Source: Acidobacteriota bacterium (GTDB lineage: Bacteria > Acidobacteriota > Terriglobia > Bryobacterales > Bryobacteraceae). Taken from it: a stretch of 32,095 nt of DNA. Location of the stretch: assembly GCA_025354525.1 (NCBI GenBank), contig JANXMS010000224.1, forward strand, positions 1 to 32,095, written 5' to 3'. Of this stretch, positions 1 through 7,551 are shown one piece after another; the stretch's first letter is position 1, and every line of letters starts with the position of its first letter. The position numbers and the translations under genes are program-made. The notes beneath the pieces were generated by a model that worked only from the letters and a program-made list of their open reading frames with translations, was not told where the DNA came from and searched no databases.

Positions 1-547
1 AACTCGGCTTCGTTCCGCAAAAGCCCAACCCCGCGACCCGGGCATCACCGGCTTCGTTCCGCGGAACCCCGCTTCCCCCGAACCGTAGTTCGCTCTTTGA
101 CGACCCAACCGCAAAACCGGCGACGAAACCCCGGCTCGCAAATTCGGCTTCGTTCCGCAGAACCCCGCTTCCTCCGAACCGTAGTTCGCTCTTTGACAAC
201 CCAACCGCGAAACCGGCCACGAAACCCCGGCTCGCCAACTCGGCTTCGTTCCGCAAAAGCCCAACCCCGCGACCCGGGCATCACCGGCTTCGTTCCGCAG
301 AACCCCGCTTCCCCCGAACCGTAGTTCGCCCTTTGACAACCCAACCGCGAAACCGGCCACAAAACCCCGGCTCACAAATTCGGCTTCGTTCCGCAGAACC
401 CCGCTTCCCCCGAACCGTAGTTCGCTCTTTGACAACCCAACCGCGAAACCGGCGACGAAACCCCGGCTCACAAACTCGGCTTCGTTCCGCAAACCGGTCG
501 TCTCCGGACCGGAGTCTGCTGAACGATTGCCCAACCGCCAAACCGGC
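1..547. repeat. Composite (higher-order) tandem repeat, about 236-bp period
   Basis: Two unit forms alternate. A long 140-bp form lies at 1-140 and 237-376, and a short 96-bp form at 141-236 and 377-472. Together they make two 236-bp super-repeats. A degenerate fifth unit starts at 473 and keeps only its first ~21 bases and a tail near 530-547. The long form is the short form plus about 44 bp bounded by a direct repeat of cggcttcgttccgc. ORFs in the track here (45-362, 97-324, 281-541, 333-554) simply read through the repeat and have repetitive Arg-rich products, so I do not call them genes. The array probably continues left of the window. Confidence 0.9.
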
Positions 548-575
548 AAATTAAAGCGTACCCGGATACCAAACT

Positions 576-1079
576 TTACCGGTGCCAAACCCGCCCGCGT
601 CGGGCGAGATATTCTGGCATAGCCCAGCGCCCGGCAAGGCCCCACGTAGATATCCAAGTCGAGGAAGCTGAAGGTACTCCATCATCCGTCGAGCTGACCA
701 GTCGTTCGACCTCCGACCCTGGCATCCACCACCGCCGTCGAGACAGCCCGCGTCGTGCGAAATATCCCGCCAAAGCCCGGTGCCCGGCAATCCCGACCCC
801 GTAAGCCGCCAAGTCGAGGAAGCTGAACGTGGTCCCCAACAAACGGGCCAGCATCCGTAACGCCCACCAGTCGTTCGTCAGCAACCCCGCCGGGATCCCC
901 GTCAGTTGGAAGCACTCGATTACGACCATCACCAACGCCGCCGCCCAATATCGCCCAAGGATGGAGCACACCATCGCGGCGTAGAGCACGTCCCCCATGT
1001 ACTTGTCCCACAGCACATTGCCAAGCGGCACTCGCCGCGACAACAAACCTACGGCAATGATCGCCAAAAGCGGCCGCAC
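576..1079 (-). CDS. DUF2809 family small integral membrane protein
   Basis: The ORF encodes 167 aa of unknown function. Residues 1-95 match my recollection of DUF2809, a hydrophobic family of about 120 residues: several membrane segments, a GDVLYAAMVCSILGR stretch, an ECFQLTGIP stretch and a C-terminal FSFLDLAAYGVG. The start is GTG at 1079, seven bases after the upstream DUF5612 gene stops. An AGGA motif overlapping that stop supports this start. The last ~55 residues are Arg/Trp-rich and not DUF2809-like. They come from a diverged duplicate of the gene's own 3' part (593-708 resembles 746-877), so the native end was probably shortly after the RRGLSRR segment. It is the last gene of a four-gene operon. 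Confidence 0.75.
   Translation of the reverse strand: MRPLLAIIAVGLLSRRVPLGNVLWDKYMGDVLYAAMVCSILGRYWAAALVMVVIECFQLTGIPAGLLTNDWWALRMLARLLGTTFSFLDLAAYGVGIAGHRALAGYFARRGLSRRRWWMPGSEVERLVSSTDDGVPSASSTWISTWGLAGRWAMPEYLARRGRVWHR
593..877 (-). repeat. Diverged tandem duplication within the DUF2809 3' end
   Basis: Plus-strand 593-708 aligns with 746-877. Shared blocks include aagtcgaggaagctgaa, gcccggcaa and ccagtcgttcg in the same order, with scattered substitutions and about 16 bp of deletion in the distal copy. The deletion shifts the frame, so the distal copy no longer encodes the family sequence. Confidence 0.7.
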
Positions 1080-1086
1080 GGCGATC

Positions 1087-1740
1087 CTAAAACACCCGCT
1101 TGGTCAGCTTGTCGATCGAGAACTTCGCCGTCTCGGCAATGGCCATCACGGTCATCACCCCGGCCTGCACCGGATCCGTCACCACCAAGTCCGCCGCGTC
1201 GGGCACCGAACCCGCCATGTTCAAACTGACGACCAGCAACCCCTTTGCGCGGACCTCCCGGACGGCCGTTTCAATCTCCCCGCCCATCAGCGAACCCGCC
1301 AAGACAAGCGCCTTAGCCCGAGGCAATCGAGCAACCGCGCGAACCGCTGCCGCCAACGCCTGTTCCCCCACCAGCGGGATCGTATCTACCGAAATGTGCT
1401 CGCCCCGGATGTTGTGCCGGTCGGCCTCCATGATCGCCCCAATCGCCACCTGCCCCACTTGCGCCCCACCACCCATGATGATGATCCGCTTGCCGTAGAC
1501 CTTCTGCAGCGTCTCGACCAACTCGACATCCCGGACGCATTCGAGCGCCCGCAGGTCGCGCAGCATCGCCTCCGGATCGCCGGGTAGCTCGACTTCCAGA
1601 TAGGTCCGCGAGTTCGTCACACTCTCGATGATCTCCACCGAGGCGATGTCGCCCTGATGCGCCGCGATCACCCCGGTCAGTTGATGTAGAAACCCTGGCC
1701 CAGCGTCGCCCAGGGCTTCGAGGCCCACTCGCTGTCTCAT
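1087..1740 (-). CDS. ACT domain / DUF5612 domain protein
   Basis: The product is 217 aa. Residues ~1-75 resemble a regulatory ACT domain (start RQRVGLEAL, then HQLTGVIAAHQGDIASVEI). Residues ~85-215 match my recollection of DUF5612, best known from methanogenic archaea: glycine-rich MGGGAQVGQVAIGAI, RGEHISVDTIPLVGE, VLAGSLMGGEI and a DLVVTDPVQAGV motif. The fold looks Rossmann-like, and neither ligand nor reaction is known to me. The start is ATG at 1740, sharing ATGA with the stop of the kdsC-like gene, so translation is coupled. The longer track ORF (to 1845) extends into kdsC in another frame and is rejected. The partner suggests sensing or processing of a phosphosugar or nucleotide sugar, which is inference. 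Confidence 0.82.
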   Translation of the reverse strand: MRQRVGLEALGDAGPGFLHQLTGVIAAHQGDIASVEIIESVTNSRTYLEVELPGDPEAMLRDLRALECVRDVELVETLQKVYGKRIIIMGGGAQVGQVAIGAIMEADRHNIRGEHISVDTIPLVGEQALAAAVRAVARLPRAKALVLAGSLMGGEIETAVREVRAKGLLVVSLNMAGSVPDAADLVVTDPVQAGVMTVMAIAETAKFSIDKLTKRVF

Positions 1741-2270
1741 AGCTCGTACTTCTTCACGATCTCGGGCCAATGCCCCTGCGCCGTCAAAATCAGTTGCACC
1801 ACGTCGCGGACCGCGCCCTGCCCGCCCCGATTCGGAGTCACCCAATGCGCCGCCGCCTTCACCTCGTCGCGGGCGTTGGCGGTGGCTATTCCGAACCCCA
1901 CCCGACGCATAATCACTACGTCGGTGAAGTCGTCCCCGACGTAGGCCACCGACTCAGGGTCGATCTGCGAGTCCTTCAAAATCTCTTCAAGGATTGGGAT
2001 CTTCTCAATGTGCCCCTGGTAGATGTAGGCCATCTTGCACTGCTTCGCGCGAACTTCGGTCGCAGGCGAAACGCGGCCACTAATGACGCCGGTCTTGATG
2101 CCGTACCAGCTCAGCCATTGCAGTCCGATGCCGTCCTGAGAGTCGAACCCCTTGGTCTCAAATATGCCGCCATCGGCGGTCGGGACGTTCCACAAGGTCC
2201 CATCGGTCAGGACGCCATCGACGTCCATCAAAAGTAGCTTAATCTTCGCGGCTCGTTCGTGCAGGGTCAC
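1737..2270 (-). CDS. kdsC: KdsC-like HAD phosphatase (3-deoxy-manno-octulosonate-8-phosphatase family)
   Basis: The 177-aa product has the length of the YrbI/KdsC family, which hydrolyses Kdo-8-phosphate to Kdo for lipopolysaccharide inner core. The HAD motifs are present: DVDGVLTDG (nucleophile Asp16, acid/base Asp18), an SGR motif near residue 64, and GDDFTD (Asp113, Asp114, Asp117) for Mg2+. The C0-type capless architecture with a beta-hairpin after motif I fits a tetrameric KdsC. The start is GTG at 2270, overlapping the transglutaminase stop as GTGA. Its own stop overlaps the DUF5612 start as ATGA. No kdsA, kdsB or kdsD is in the window, so a related sugar phosphate substrate cannot be excluded. 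Confidence 0.85.
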   Translation of the reverse strand: MTLHERAAKIKLLLMDVDGVLTDGTLWNVPTADGGIFETKGFDSQDGIGLQWLSWYGIKTGVISGRVSPATEVRAKQCKMAYIYQGHIEKIPILEEILKDSQIDPESVAYVGDDFTDVVIMRRVGFGIATANARDEVKAAAHWVTPNRGGQGAVRDVVQLILTAQGHWPEIVKKYEL

Positions 2271-3085
2271 TCCGCCAGTTTATCAGCCTCCACCGCCCAA
2301 ACCCTAAAGCTGTCGAGGAGATATGGCCCGAACGTGGTGGCGATGGCCACGTCGGCGGCGTCGCGCCCGCGGGCGATCAACACTCGACCCATTCGTGGCT
2401 CGTTGTTGCGCGGATCGAAGACGTGCCAAGCACCGCTCAAAAAGACCTCGAACCACGCCGCGAAGTCGCCCAAGCCATGCGGAACCGGCGTCCCCATGTA
2501 GCCCAGATAACCCGTGCAATAGCGCGCCGGCATATTCAAACAGCGGCAGAGAGCGACGGCCAAATGGGCGTAATCGCGGCACACGCCAGCACCTTCCTGC
2601 TGGGCTTGCCAAGCGGTCTTCGTCGGCGATGCCCGCTGGTAATCGAAAGCAATATGGCTATGCACATAGTCGCAGATCGCCTGCACGCGCGCCCAGCCCA
2701 ATGGCGTGTCGCCGAAACGGCTCCAGGCAAAATCGGACAGGAGATCCGTTTCGCAGTAGCGACTTCCGAGCAGGAAGACCAGCGTCTCCTCGGGCAAGGT
2801 CTCAACGGTCTGCTGCCAAGCTTCGGGCACCACCGGGTCGGCCAAACCAGAGTTCCGAACCACGGCTCCATTCGTGATGCGAAACATTCCGGACGGCGCG
2901 ACCAGACGACTGCACCAGTTGCCGAAGCCATCTAGATAGCCAGTAATCGGGACGGCAGGGTCGGTAGCCAGAAACTCGTTCGAAACGATATCTTCGCCCC
3001 GGGAATGGTGGACGTCCACCGTCAAAATCAACGGCGTATCCTGCGGGAATTGGTAGACCAGTTCGAACCCGACTCGGATTAGCAT
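2267..3085 (-). CDS. Transglutaminase-like cysteine protease family protein
   Basis: The product is 272 aa. The N-terminal ~120 residues resemble the beta-rich domain that precedes bacterial transglutaminase-like cores. The core follows with the Cys-His-Asp triad: Cys169 in GAGVCRDYAHLAVALCR, His221 and Asp224 in AWHVFDPR. This is the COG1305 group of presumed proteases or amidases; the substrate is unknown. No signal peptide is visible, so it is likely cytoplasmic. The ATG at 3085 is preferred because the track ORF start at 3226 would run 47 codons through the divergent promoter and into the next gene. The SD upstream is weak. It is the first gene of the coupled minus-strand operon, divergent from the DsbA-like gene with a 49-bp gap. 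Confidence 0.85.
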   Translation of the reverse strand: MLIRVGFELVYQFPQDTPLILTVDVHHSRGEDIVSNEFLATDPAVPITGYLDGFGNWCSRLVAPSGMFRITNGAVVRNSGLADPVVPEAWQQTVETLPEETLVFLLGSRYCETDLLSDFAWSRFGDTPLGWARVQAICDYVHSHIAFDYQRASPTKTAWQAQQEGAGVCRDYAHLAVALCRCLNMPARYCTGYLGYMGTPVPHGLGDFAAWFEVFLSGAWHVFDPRNNEPRMGRVLIARGRDAADVAIATTFGPYLLDSFRVWAVEADKLAE

Positions 3086-3134
3086 GGAGGATCGTACCAC
3101 GGCGGCCACCTCCCCATGTTGTAATAAAAGGAAT
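3086..3134. promoter_or_regulatory. Short divergent intergenic region with ribosome binding site
   Basis: Only 49 bp separate the divergent starts at 3085 and 3135, so both operon promoters must lie here or inside the opposite gene. An AT-rich gttgtaataaaagg block is present. Its AAAAGGA part is a good Shine-Dalgarno for the plus-strand gene and decides the start at 3135. No clear -35/-10 pair was found. Confidence 0.45.
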
Positions 3135-4055
3135 ATGAAGGTCCTGCTCGCGCTCCTACTAACTGCTGCGGTGTTCGCCCAAACTCCAGCCCCCGCAAAG
3201 AAGCCGTCTTTCCTCGACAAGGCCACGATGGAGGCCTATATTCGCCATCTCTACGTTTGGCCGAAACAGATCACCGTCGTTATCTCGGATCCTCAGCCTT
3301 CGCCGATCGAAGGTCTCCTTTCGGTTACCGTGGCCGGTTCAATGGGCGCAGCGCGGCAGGCCCAGCAGTTCTTCGTGTCAAAGAACGGGGAGCGCGTCAT
3401 CCAGGGCACCGTTCTTGAAGCCGCGAACAACCCGTTCAAGAAAGATCTGGACCTGCTGAAGACCGACCTGCAACCCGGCTACGGAACCCCGGGAGCTTCG
3501 GTGGTCGTGGTGGTCTTCTCGGATTTCCAGTGCCCCTACTGCAAGCAGGAGGCGAAGATGATCCGGGACAACCTGAACGCGGCGTTTTCGAAGGAAGTCC
3601 GGGTCTACTTCAAGGACTTTCCGCTAGAGCAGATTCATAACTGGGCCAAGTCAGCCTCGATCGCCGGCCGCTGCGTCTTCCGCCAGGATACGGCCAAATT
3701 CTGGGACTATCACGACTGGATCTTCGCCAATCAGGAACTGACGACGGCCGAGAACCTGCGGTCGAAACTCGAAGGCTTCGGCGTCGAAAAGAAGCTGGAC
3801 GTACCGGACCTATTGAAGTGCTTCGATACGAAGGCGACCGAGGCCGAGGTGATGAAGAACTGGGCCGAAGGTCGGGCGCTCGAAGTGAACTCGACGCCGA
3901 CGATCTTCGTCAACGGCCGCCGCCTGTCGGGCAGCGTCAGTTGGGACCAGTTGAAGCAGATCGTCGAATTCGAGATCGACTATCAAAAGACGGCCAAGAA
4001 CGCCGGCGAGAATTGTGGCTGTGAATTGAAACTCCCCTCTCCATTAAACCCGTAA
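3135..4055 (+). CDS. Secreted DsbA-family thioredoxin-fold protein
   Basis: The product is 306 aa. It starts with a signal peptide (MKVLLALLLTAAVFAQ), then an N-terminal region of ~100 residues with no recognised family. A thioredoxin fold of the DsbA/BdbD type occupies ~118-300, with the redox pair Cys133 and Cys136 in FQCPYCK and the cis-Pro region STPTIFVNG. It should act outside the cytoplasm as a disulfide oxidase, isomerase or reductase; which one cannot be read from sequence. A C-terminal Cys pair (ENCGCEL) may be a second redox site or structural. The ATG at 3135 has AAAAGGA just upstream and fits the signal peptide better than the ORF start at 3084. The M28 peptidase begins one base after the stop. 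Confidence 0.88.
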   Translation: MKVLLALLLTAAVFAQTPAPAKKPSFLDKATMEAYIRHLYVWPKQITVVISDPQPSPIEGLLSVTVAGSMGAARQAQQFFVSKNGERVIQGTVLEAANNPFKKDLDLLKTDLQPGYGTPGASVVVVVFSDFQCPYCKQEAKMIRDNLNAAFSKEVRVYFKDFPLEQIHNWAKSASIAGRCVFRQDTAKFWDYHDWIFANQELTTAENLRSKLEGFGVEKKLDVPDLLKCFDTKATEAEVMKNWAEGRALEVNSTPTIFVNGRRLSGSVSWDQLKQIVEFEIDYQKTAKNAGENCGCELKLPSPLNP

Positions 4056-4056
4056 C

Positions 4057-5859
4057 ATGCGCCTTGCTACTCTGAGTATCTTTGCCGCGGCTTTGCTCGC
4101 GGCCGCTGAACCTGCTGAACAGGCCTATTTAGCCCACATCAAGTACCTGGCAAGCGAAAAGCTGAAGGGTCGTGGCACGGGAACACCGGAGCTGGAACAG
4201 GCGGCGGATTACATCGCCCGCGAGTTCAAAGCGGCCGGCTTGAAACCCGTTGACTCCTCTTACTTCCAGAAGTTCCCTGTTACAACGCAGGCTAAGCTCG
4301 GCAGTAAGAACCGACTAACGCTGACGATGCAAGGGAAGAAGACCTTGGTGAAGTTCAACGAAGACTTTATCCCGCTGAACATGTCCAGTTCGGGCGACTT
4401 TTCGGGTGAGGCGGTTTTTGTCGGCTATGGCATCTCTGCGCCCGAATATAACTATGATGACTACGCAGGCGTGGACGTCTCAGGGAAGGTCGTCGTCATG
4501 CTGCGGCGGGAGCCGCAGGAGACTGACGACAAGGCGACCTTCAACGGGCGGGTGTATACCCGGCACGCGCAGTTCGATTCGAAGACAACTAACGCGAAGC
4601 TCCACGGAGCCAAGGCGGCGATCATCCTTAGCGACGTTCTTTCGAGCGGTTATGGCGAGATCGAGAAATTTGCCAAAAACGCCGGTCCAGCCAACGCGGG
4701 GATCCCGGCGATCATGGTGAAGGGCGAGGTCGGGGAGAAACTTCTAGAGGCCGCGGGGCTGAAACTGCGGGAGATCCACGAGGGCATCGATAAGGATATG
4801 AAGCCACGGTCGCAGCTACTGGGCAACGTCTCGGTGGCTCTGCGCGCGGACGTGTCGCGGGAGGTTCGGCAGGTGAGGAACGTGGTCGGTTATCTGCCGG
4901 GTGAGTCGAACGAGTTTTTAGTGGTGGGCGCGCACTACGACCATTTGGGCTTGGGCCAGCAATTTTCAATGGCGCCGAGCATGGCGGGCAAGCCCCACTT
5001 CGGGGCGGACGATAACGCGAGCGGCACGGCCGGAGTGATTGAGTTGGCCAAGCGGTTCGGCGCGATGGCGAACCGGAAGCGGGGGATTTTGTTCATGGCG
5101 TTCGCGGGCGAGGAGTTGGGATTGCTCGGTTCAAGCTTTTTCGTCAACAACCCGCAGTTGCCATTGGCCAAGGCCGTGACGATGATCAATATGGACATGA
5201 TTGGACGAGTGAAGGACGGGCGGGTGTTCGTGGGCGGGAGCGGGACGGGTTCGAATCTGAAGGCGATACTGGACGGGACGTCGACGCACGGCTTGCAGTT
5301 TGATACGTCGGAGACCGCGGGGTACGGATCGAGCGACCATACTAGCTTTACGACCAAGCAGGTGCCGGTTCTGTTCTTTTTCTCGGGGCTCCATGCCGAC
5401 TATCACAAGCCGAGCGATACCTGGGATAAGATCAATGCCGTCGACGCCGTCAAGTTGCTGGCCTACGTCGGCGAGGTGGCCGAGAAGCTAATTTCGCAGG
5501 AGCGTCCGCAGTACGTTCGGGTGCTGCCGCCGCAAAGTGCTCATTCCGGGACGGCGCAGTCGTCGGGCGGATCGTCGGGCGGATCGTCGGGTTATGGGCC
5601 GTACTTCGGCTCGATTCCTGATTTTGCGGAGCCGCCGAAGGGTGTTCGCTTCGCAGATGTCCGGGATGGTTCGCCGGCTGGAGTGGCGGGGCTAAAGGCG
5701 GGCGATATCATGATCGGCTTCGACGGGAAGGACGTGGGGAACCTGATGGATTTCACGGTGCTGCTGCGGCAGAAGCGACCGGGAGACGAAGTCGAGGTGA
5801 AAGTGCTGCGGGCCGGACAAACTATTTCGGTCAAGGTACGGTTAACGGCGAGAAAGTGA
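4057..5859 (+). CDS. M28 family zinc peptidase with PA and PDZ domains
   Basis: The product is 600 aa with a signal peptide (residues 1-~18). A PA-like insert lies at ~100-245 inside an M28 aminopeptidase fold. The di-zinc ligands are visible: His293 (GAHYDHLG), Asp318 (GADDNASG), the catalytic Glu352/Glu353 pair (AGEELGLLG), Asp380 (NMDMIG) and His450 (DYHKPSDT). A Gly/Ser linker (~505-520) leads to a PDZ domain (~525-598, with AGLKAGDIMIGFDGK). The family removes N-terminal amino acids from peptides outside the cytoplasm; the PDZ may bind substrates or partners. It lies one base after the DsbA-like gene and is probably co-transcribed with it. The paired export of a thiol oxidoreductase and a peptidase may be functional, which is inference. 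Confidence 0.92.
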   Translation: MRLATLSIFAAALLAAAEPAEQAYLAHIKYLASEKLKGRGTGTPELEQAADYIAREFKAAGLKPVDSSYFQKFPVTTQAKLGSKNRLTLTMQGKKTLVKFNEDFIPLNMSSSGDFSGEAVFVGYGISAPEYNYDDYAGVDVSGKVVVMLRREPQETDDKATFNGRVYTRHAQFDSKTTNAKLHGAKAAIILSDVLSSGYGEIEKFAKNAGPANAGIPAIMVKGEVGEKLLEAAGLKLREIHEGIDKDMKPRSQLLGNVSVALRADVSREVRQVRNVVGYLPGESNEFLVVGAHYDHLGLGQQFSMAPSMAGKPHFGADDNASGTAGVIELAKRFGAMANRKRGILFMAFAGEELGLLGSSFFVNNPQLPLAKAVTMINMDMIGRVKDGRVFVGGSGTGSNLKAILDGTSTHGLQFDTSETAGYGSSDHTSFTTKQVPVLFFFSGLHADYHKPSDTWDKINAVDAVKLLAYVGEVAEKLISQERPQYVRVLPPQSAHSGTAQSSGGSSGGSSGYGPYFGSIPDFAEPPKGVRFADVRDGSPAGVAGLKAGDIMIGFDGKDVGNLMDFTVLLRQKRPGDEVEVKVLRAGQTISVKVRLTARK

Positions 5860-5924
5860 GATGCTCCCTAATACAATTGGGCTATGCGACCGATTAGACT
5901 GAAAGGAAGGGATCCCGTCTCAAC

Positions 5925-6566
5925 GTGTCAGAACCAGCCGCCATCTTGCGTACTCCTAGCGTCCAGCATTGGAAAATGCCTCCGCTGATCCTCCACCCGT
6001 TTTCGGACTCGAACGGGCCGAACAAGCTTGTCGAGAGTTCTCGTGCGAGCATGATGTTGCAGGGACTTTTACCAAACAACGAATTTTCGGTCGACGAGTT
6101 GGATCGAAAGCTGTTGGATGGGCGGTATTGCGAGATTCGGATGCTTTACTACGTCGGCAAGGATTTGCTGCGTTGGATTGAGCAGTGCATGGATCTGGTT
6201 GCTCGTGAGGAGACGCTGCGCCAGCGGAATGTGAAGGAGCAAAGTTTCGCGAATTTGCTGGTGGAAGATCCCCCGGAGGCGGTTAAGACGAAGCTGCGGA
6301 AGTGGGGTGTGGCGGACTATCGTGCCATTTTCTCGCGGGCGCTTGGCTTGAACAGCATCTTCGGCGAAGTGCCGGTGCGGACGGATTTGGCGACGGAGTT
6401 TACGCGGAACTACTATCGATACGCGGACCAACTTTACGCCTGTTATCTTTCGTTGTCGCCTCATGCGCAGATCCACTCTTCGGAGTTTGAGTTCGATTTG
6501 TTTGCATCGGGAGAGTATTCTCGAATGCTTGAGAAAGAGTGGGGCGCTTCGGCCGACGCGGAATAG
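5925..6566 (+). CDS. Conserved-looking hypothetical protein, mostly helical
   Basis: The 213-aa product has no family I recognise. It has no signal peptide or membrane segment. Central residues ~50-170 look alpha-helical and are rich in charged residues and Tyr (for example RYCEIRMLYYVGKDLLRWIEQ and RNYYRYADQLYACYLSL), as expected for a soluble globular protein. Composition differs from the antisense ORFs (6069-6659, 6400-6723), which are Arg/Pro-rich shadows. The start is GTG at 5925, with gaaaggaaggg upstream at a long spacing; an internal ATG (KMPPLIL, residue 18) is an alternative. It is 65 bp from the M28 peptidase, with a TAATACAAT block at 5869-5877 that may be a -10 element. Confidence 0.7.
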   Translation: MSEPAAILRTPSVQHWKMPPLILHPFSDSNGPNKLVESSRASMMLQGLLPNNEFSVDELDRKLLDGRYCEIRMLYYVGKDLLRWIEQCMDLVAREETLRQRNVKEQSFANLLVEDPPEAVKTKLRKWGVADYRAIFSRALGLNSIFGEVPVRTDLATEFTRNYYRYADQLYACYLSLSPHAQIHSSEFEFDLFASGEYSRMLEKEWGASADAE

Positions 6567-7015
6567 GACCGCGCTTAACCGGGCTCGGAGCGAACCCGCG
6601 CCGGAGTGGGGGGGGGCGCGAGCGAGGAGGCGTGCTTCGGGGGAGGCACCGCTTTGCACCGCGGAAAGGAGCCCAGCGACTGGGGTGCGTCCTCGCCGGA
6701 GCGAAACGAACCCACGCCGACATATAGGCGTAGTGGGTGATTTACGGGTCCGCCGCTAAGGGGTACCGGGAGGAACTGGACCCAGGGGCTGGAGGCGGGT
6801 AGCGGAAGCGCGGGCGGGTCACCGGGGCCGGAGGGGAAAGAGGCTCGGGAACGGAGCCGCTGGGGGCGCGGGCGGGTCGCCGGGGCCGGAGGGGACAGCT
6901 GCTCGGGAGCGGAGGCGCTCGGGCGCGGGCGGGTCACCGAGGCGGGGCCGCGGGCGGAAGAGAGGGCGGTTTCGCTGCCGATGTGGGCGGTGCTATTACG
7001 GAACGAAGCCAGGCC
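6567..7015. other. Gene-poor G-rich stretch
   Basis: No credible gene is present. ORFs here are low-complexity Arg/Gly/Pro products that run on both strands at once. The sequence holds an eight-G run near 6607, imperfect copies of ggagcgaa...cccacgcc (6587 and 6698 regions), the G-rich tandem repeats listed separately, and at 6999-7010 the reverse complement (cggaacgaagcc) of the core 12-mer of the repeat at 1-547. Confidence 0.6.
6809..6953. repeat. G-rich tandem repeat, 57-58 bp period
   Basis: Two full units, 6809-6866 and 6867-6923, are followed by a partial unit from 6924. Each begins cgcgggcgggtc(a/g)cc and then ggggccggagggga(a/c)ag. The third unit keeps the head and decays after about 30 bases. 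The strand asymmetry (G on plus, C on minus) with several GGG/GGGG runs could allow G-quadruplex formation. Confidence 0.75.
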
Positions 7016-7159
7016 CTAAGATGGGATTAGCGATGCCAACTGCTCCATCTCTTTCAAACTCTCCTCCTGGCAATCTAAGTCGCCCACAACCTTCGCTTCC
7101 TCCATCGCCGTGGACAGATTGAGATGCATCAGACTGAGTTGAAAAGCTAGATCGATCAT
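7016..7159 (-). CDS. Possible small protein, 47 aa
   Basis: An ATG-to-TAG frame gives an acidic, Leu/Met-rich helical peptide (MIDLAFQLSLMHLNLS, then EEAKVVGDLDCQEESLKEMEQL). Its composition looks protein-like and unlike the surrounding low-complexity frames. The frame is open from a TAA just upstream. There is no good SD (only gacgaag), no family is recognised, and a strong terminator lies directly upstream on the same strand, so it would need its own promoter. It may be a small gene or the remnant of a larger one. Confidence 0.3.
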   Translation of the reverse strand: MIDLAFQLSLMHLNLSTAMEEAKVVGDLDCQEESLKEMEQLASLIPS

Positions 7160-7194
7160 ATCTTCGTCTATCGGCAGGAAGGGAGCGTTTCGTT

Positions 7195-7239
7195 AAAAAA
7201 AAACAGCCCGTCCTTGGACGGATCCAAAGGCGGGCTGTT
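7195..7239 (-). terminator. Strong Rho-independent terminator (minus strand)
   Basis: On the minus strand the stem AACAGCCCG (7239-7231) pairs with CGGGCTGTT (7210-7202). It is extended inward by CCTTTGGA/TCCAAGG with one bulge, and is followed at once by nine T (7203-7195). This is textbook form. It lies 359 bp beyond the tolC-like stop, so it ends either a long 3' leader of that transcript or an unannotated transcript starting in 7240-7597. Confidence 0.88.
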
Positions 7240-7498
7240 AAGGTTTACAACGGGAGTGTACAACGCAGGAACCGCATGAGTTCCGTTGATGATCCCAGGA
7301 TAGAGGCTCGGACAGATTGGTTGGGCAGGGTTTATGAGGAAATAAGGGGGAAACTGCTTTTGGAGGGCCGAACTTGAGGGGGAAAGGCGAGAACAACCTT
7401 TTCCGCCTGAGCCTTGACTGGTTTCATCACGCAAATAAGAAGAGCAATCAAGTGGCCAAACTCGAAGAAACCCGAGGTCGCCTTATTTCAGCGCTAAA

Positions 7499-7528
7499 CA
7501 GGCAATATACCTAGGAATATATTGCCTG
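7499..7528. repeat. Perfect inverted repeat, 11-bp stem
   Basis: CAGGCAATATA (7499-7509) and TATATTGCCTG (7518-7528) are exact reverse complements around an 8-nt loop cctaggaa. No T-run follows on either strand, so it is not a standard terminator. It might be an operator, an RNA processing site, or the end of a small mobile element. Confidence 0.85.
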
Positions 7529-7551
7529 TAGTACGAGAGGAACCGTGCAAT
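7521..7551 (+). other. Sarcin-ricin-loop-like sequence
   Basis: TAGTACGAGAGGAACCG at 7529-7545 contains the universal 12-nt 23S/28S rRNA sarcin-ricin loop sequence AGTACGAGAGGA. It continues as AACCG, as in eukaryotic rRNA, instead of the bacterial ACCGG. ATTGC (7521-7525) and GCAAT (7547-7551) could close it as a hairpin. No other rRNA sequence flanks it, so it is not an rRNA gene. The match may be chance. Confidence 0.4.

Noticed and set aside
1-547. CRISPR array or integron attC sites
   Set aside because: Long alternating tandem units without spacers or attC-type inverted cores.
45-554. ORFs 45-362 and 281-541 (minus), 97-324 and 333-554 (plus) as genes
   Set aside because: They read a tandem repeat; both strands are open at once and the products are repetitive and Arg-rich.
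6809-6953. CRISPR array
   Set aside because: Units are contiguous and diverging with no unique spacers of constant length.
7168-7434. 88-aa minus-strand ORF
   Set aside because: Its C terminus is the translated terminator stem and T-run, and no family or SD is seen.
7529-7545. 23S rRNA gene fragment
   Set aside because: Only the sarcin-ricin-loop core matches; the flanks show no rRNA helices, so I call it SRL-like only.
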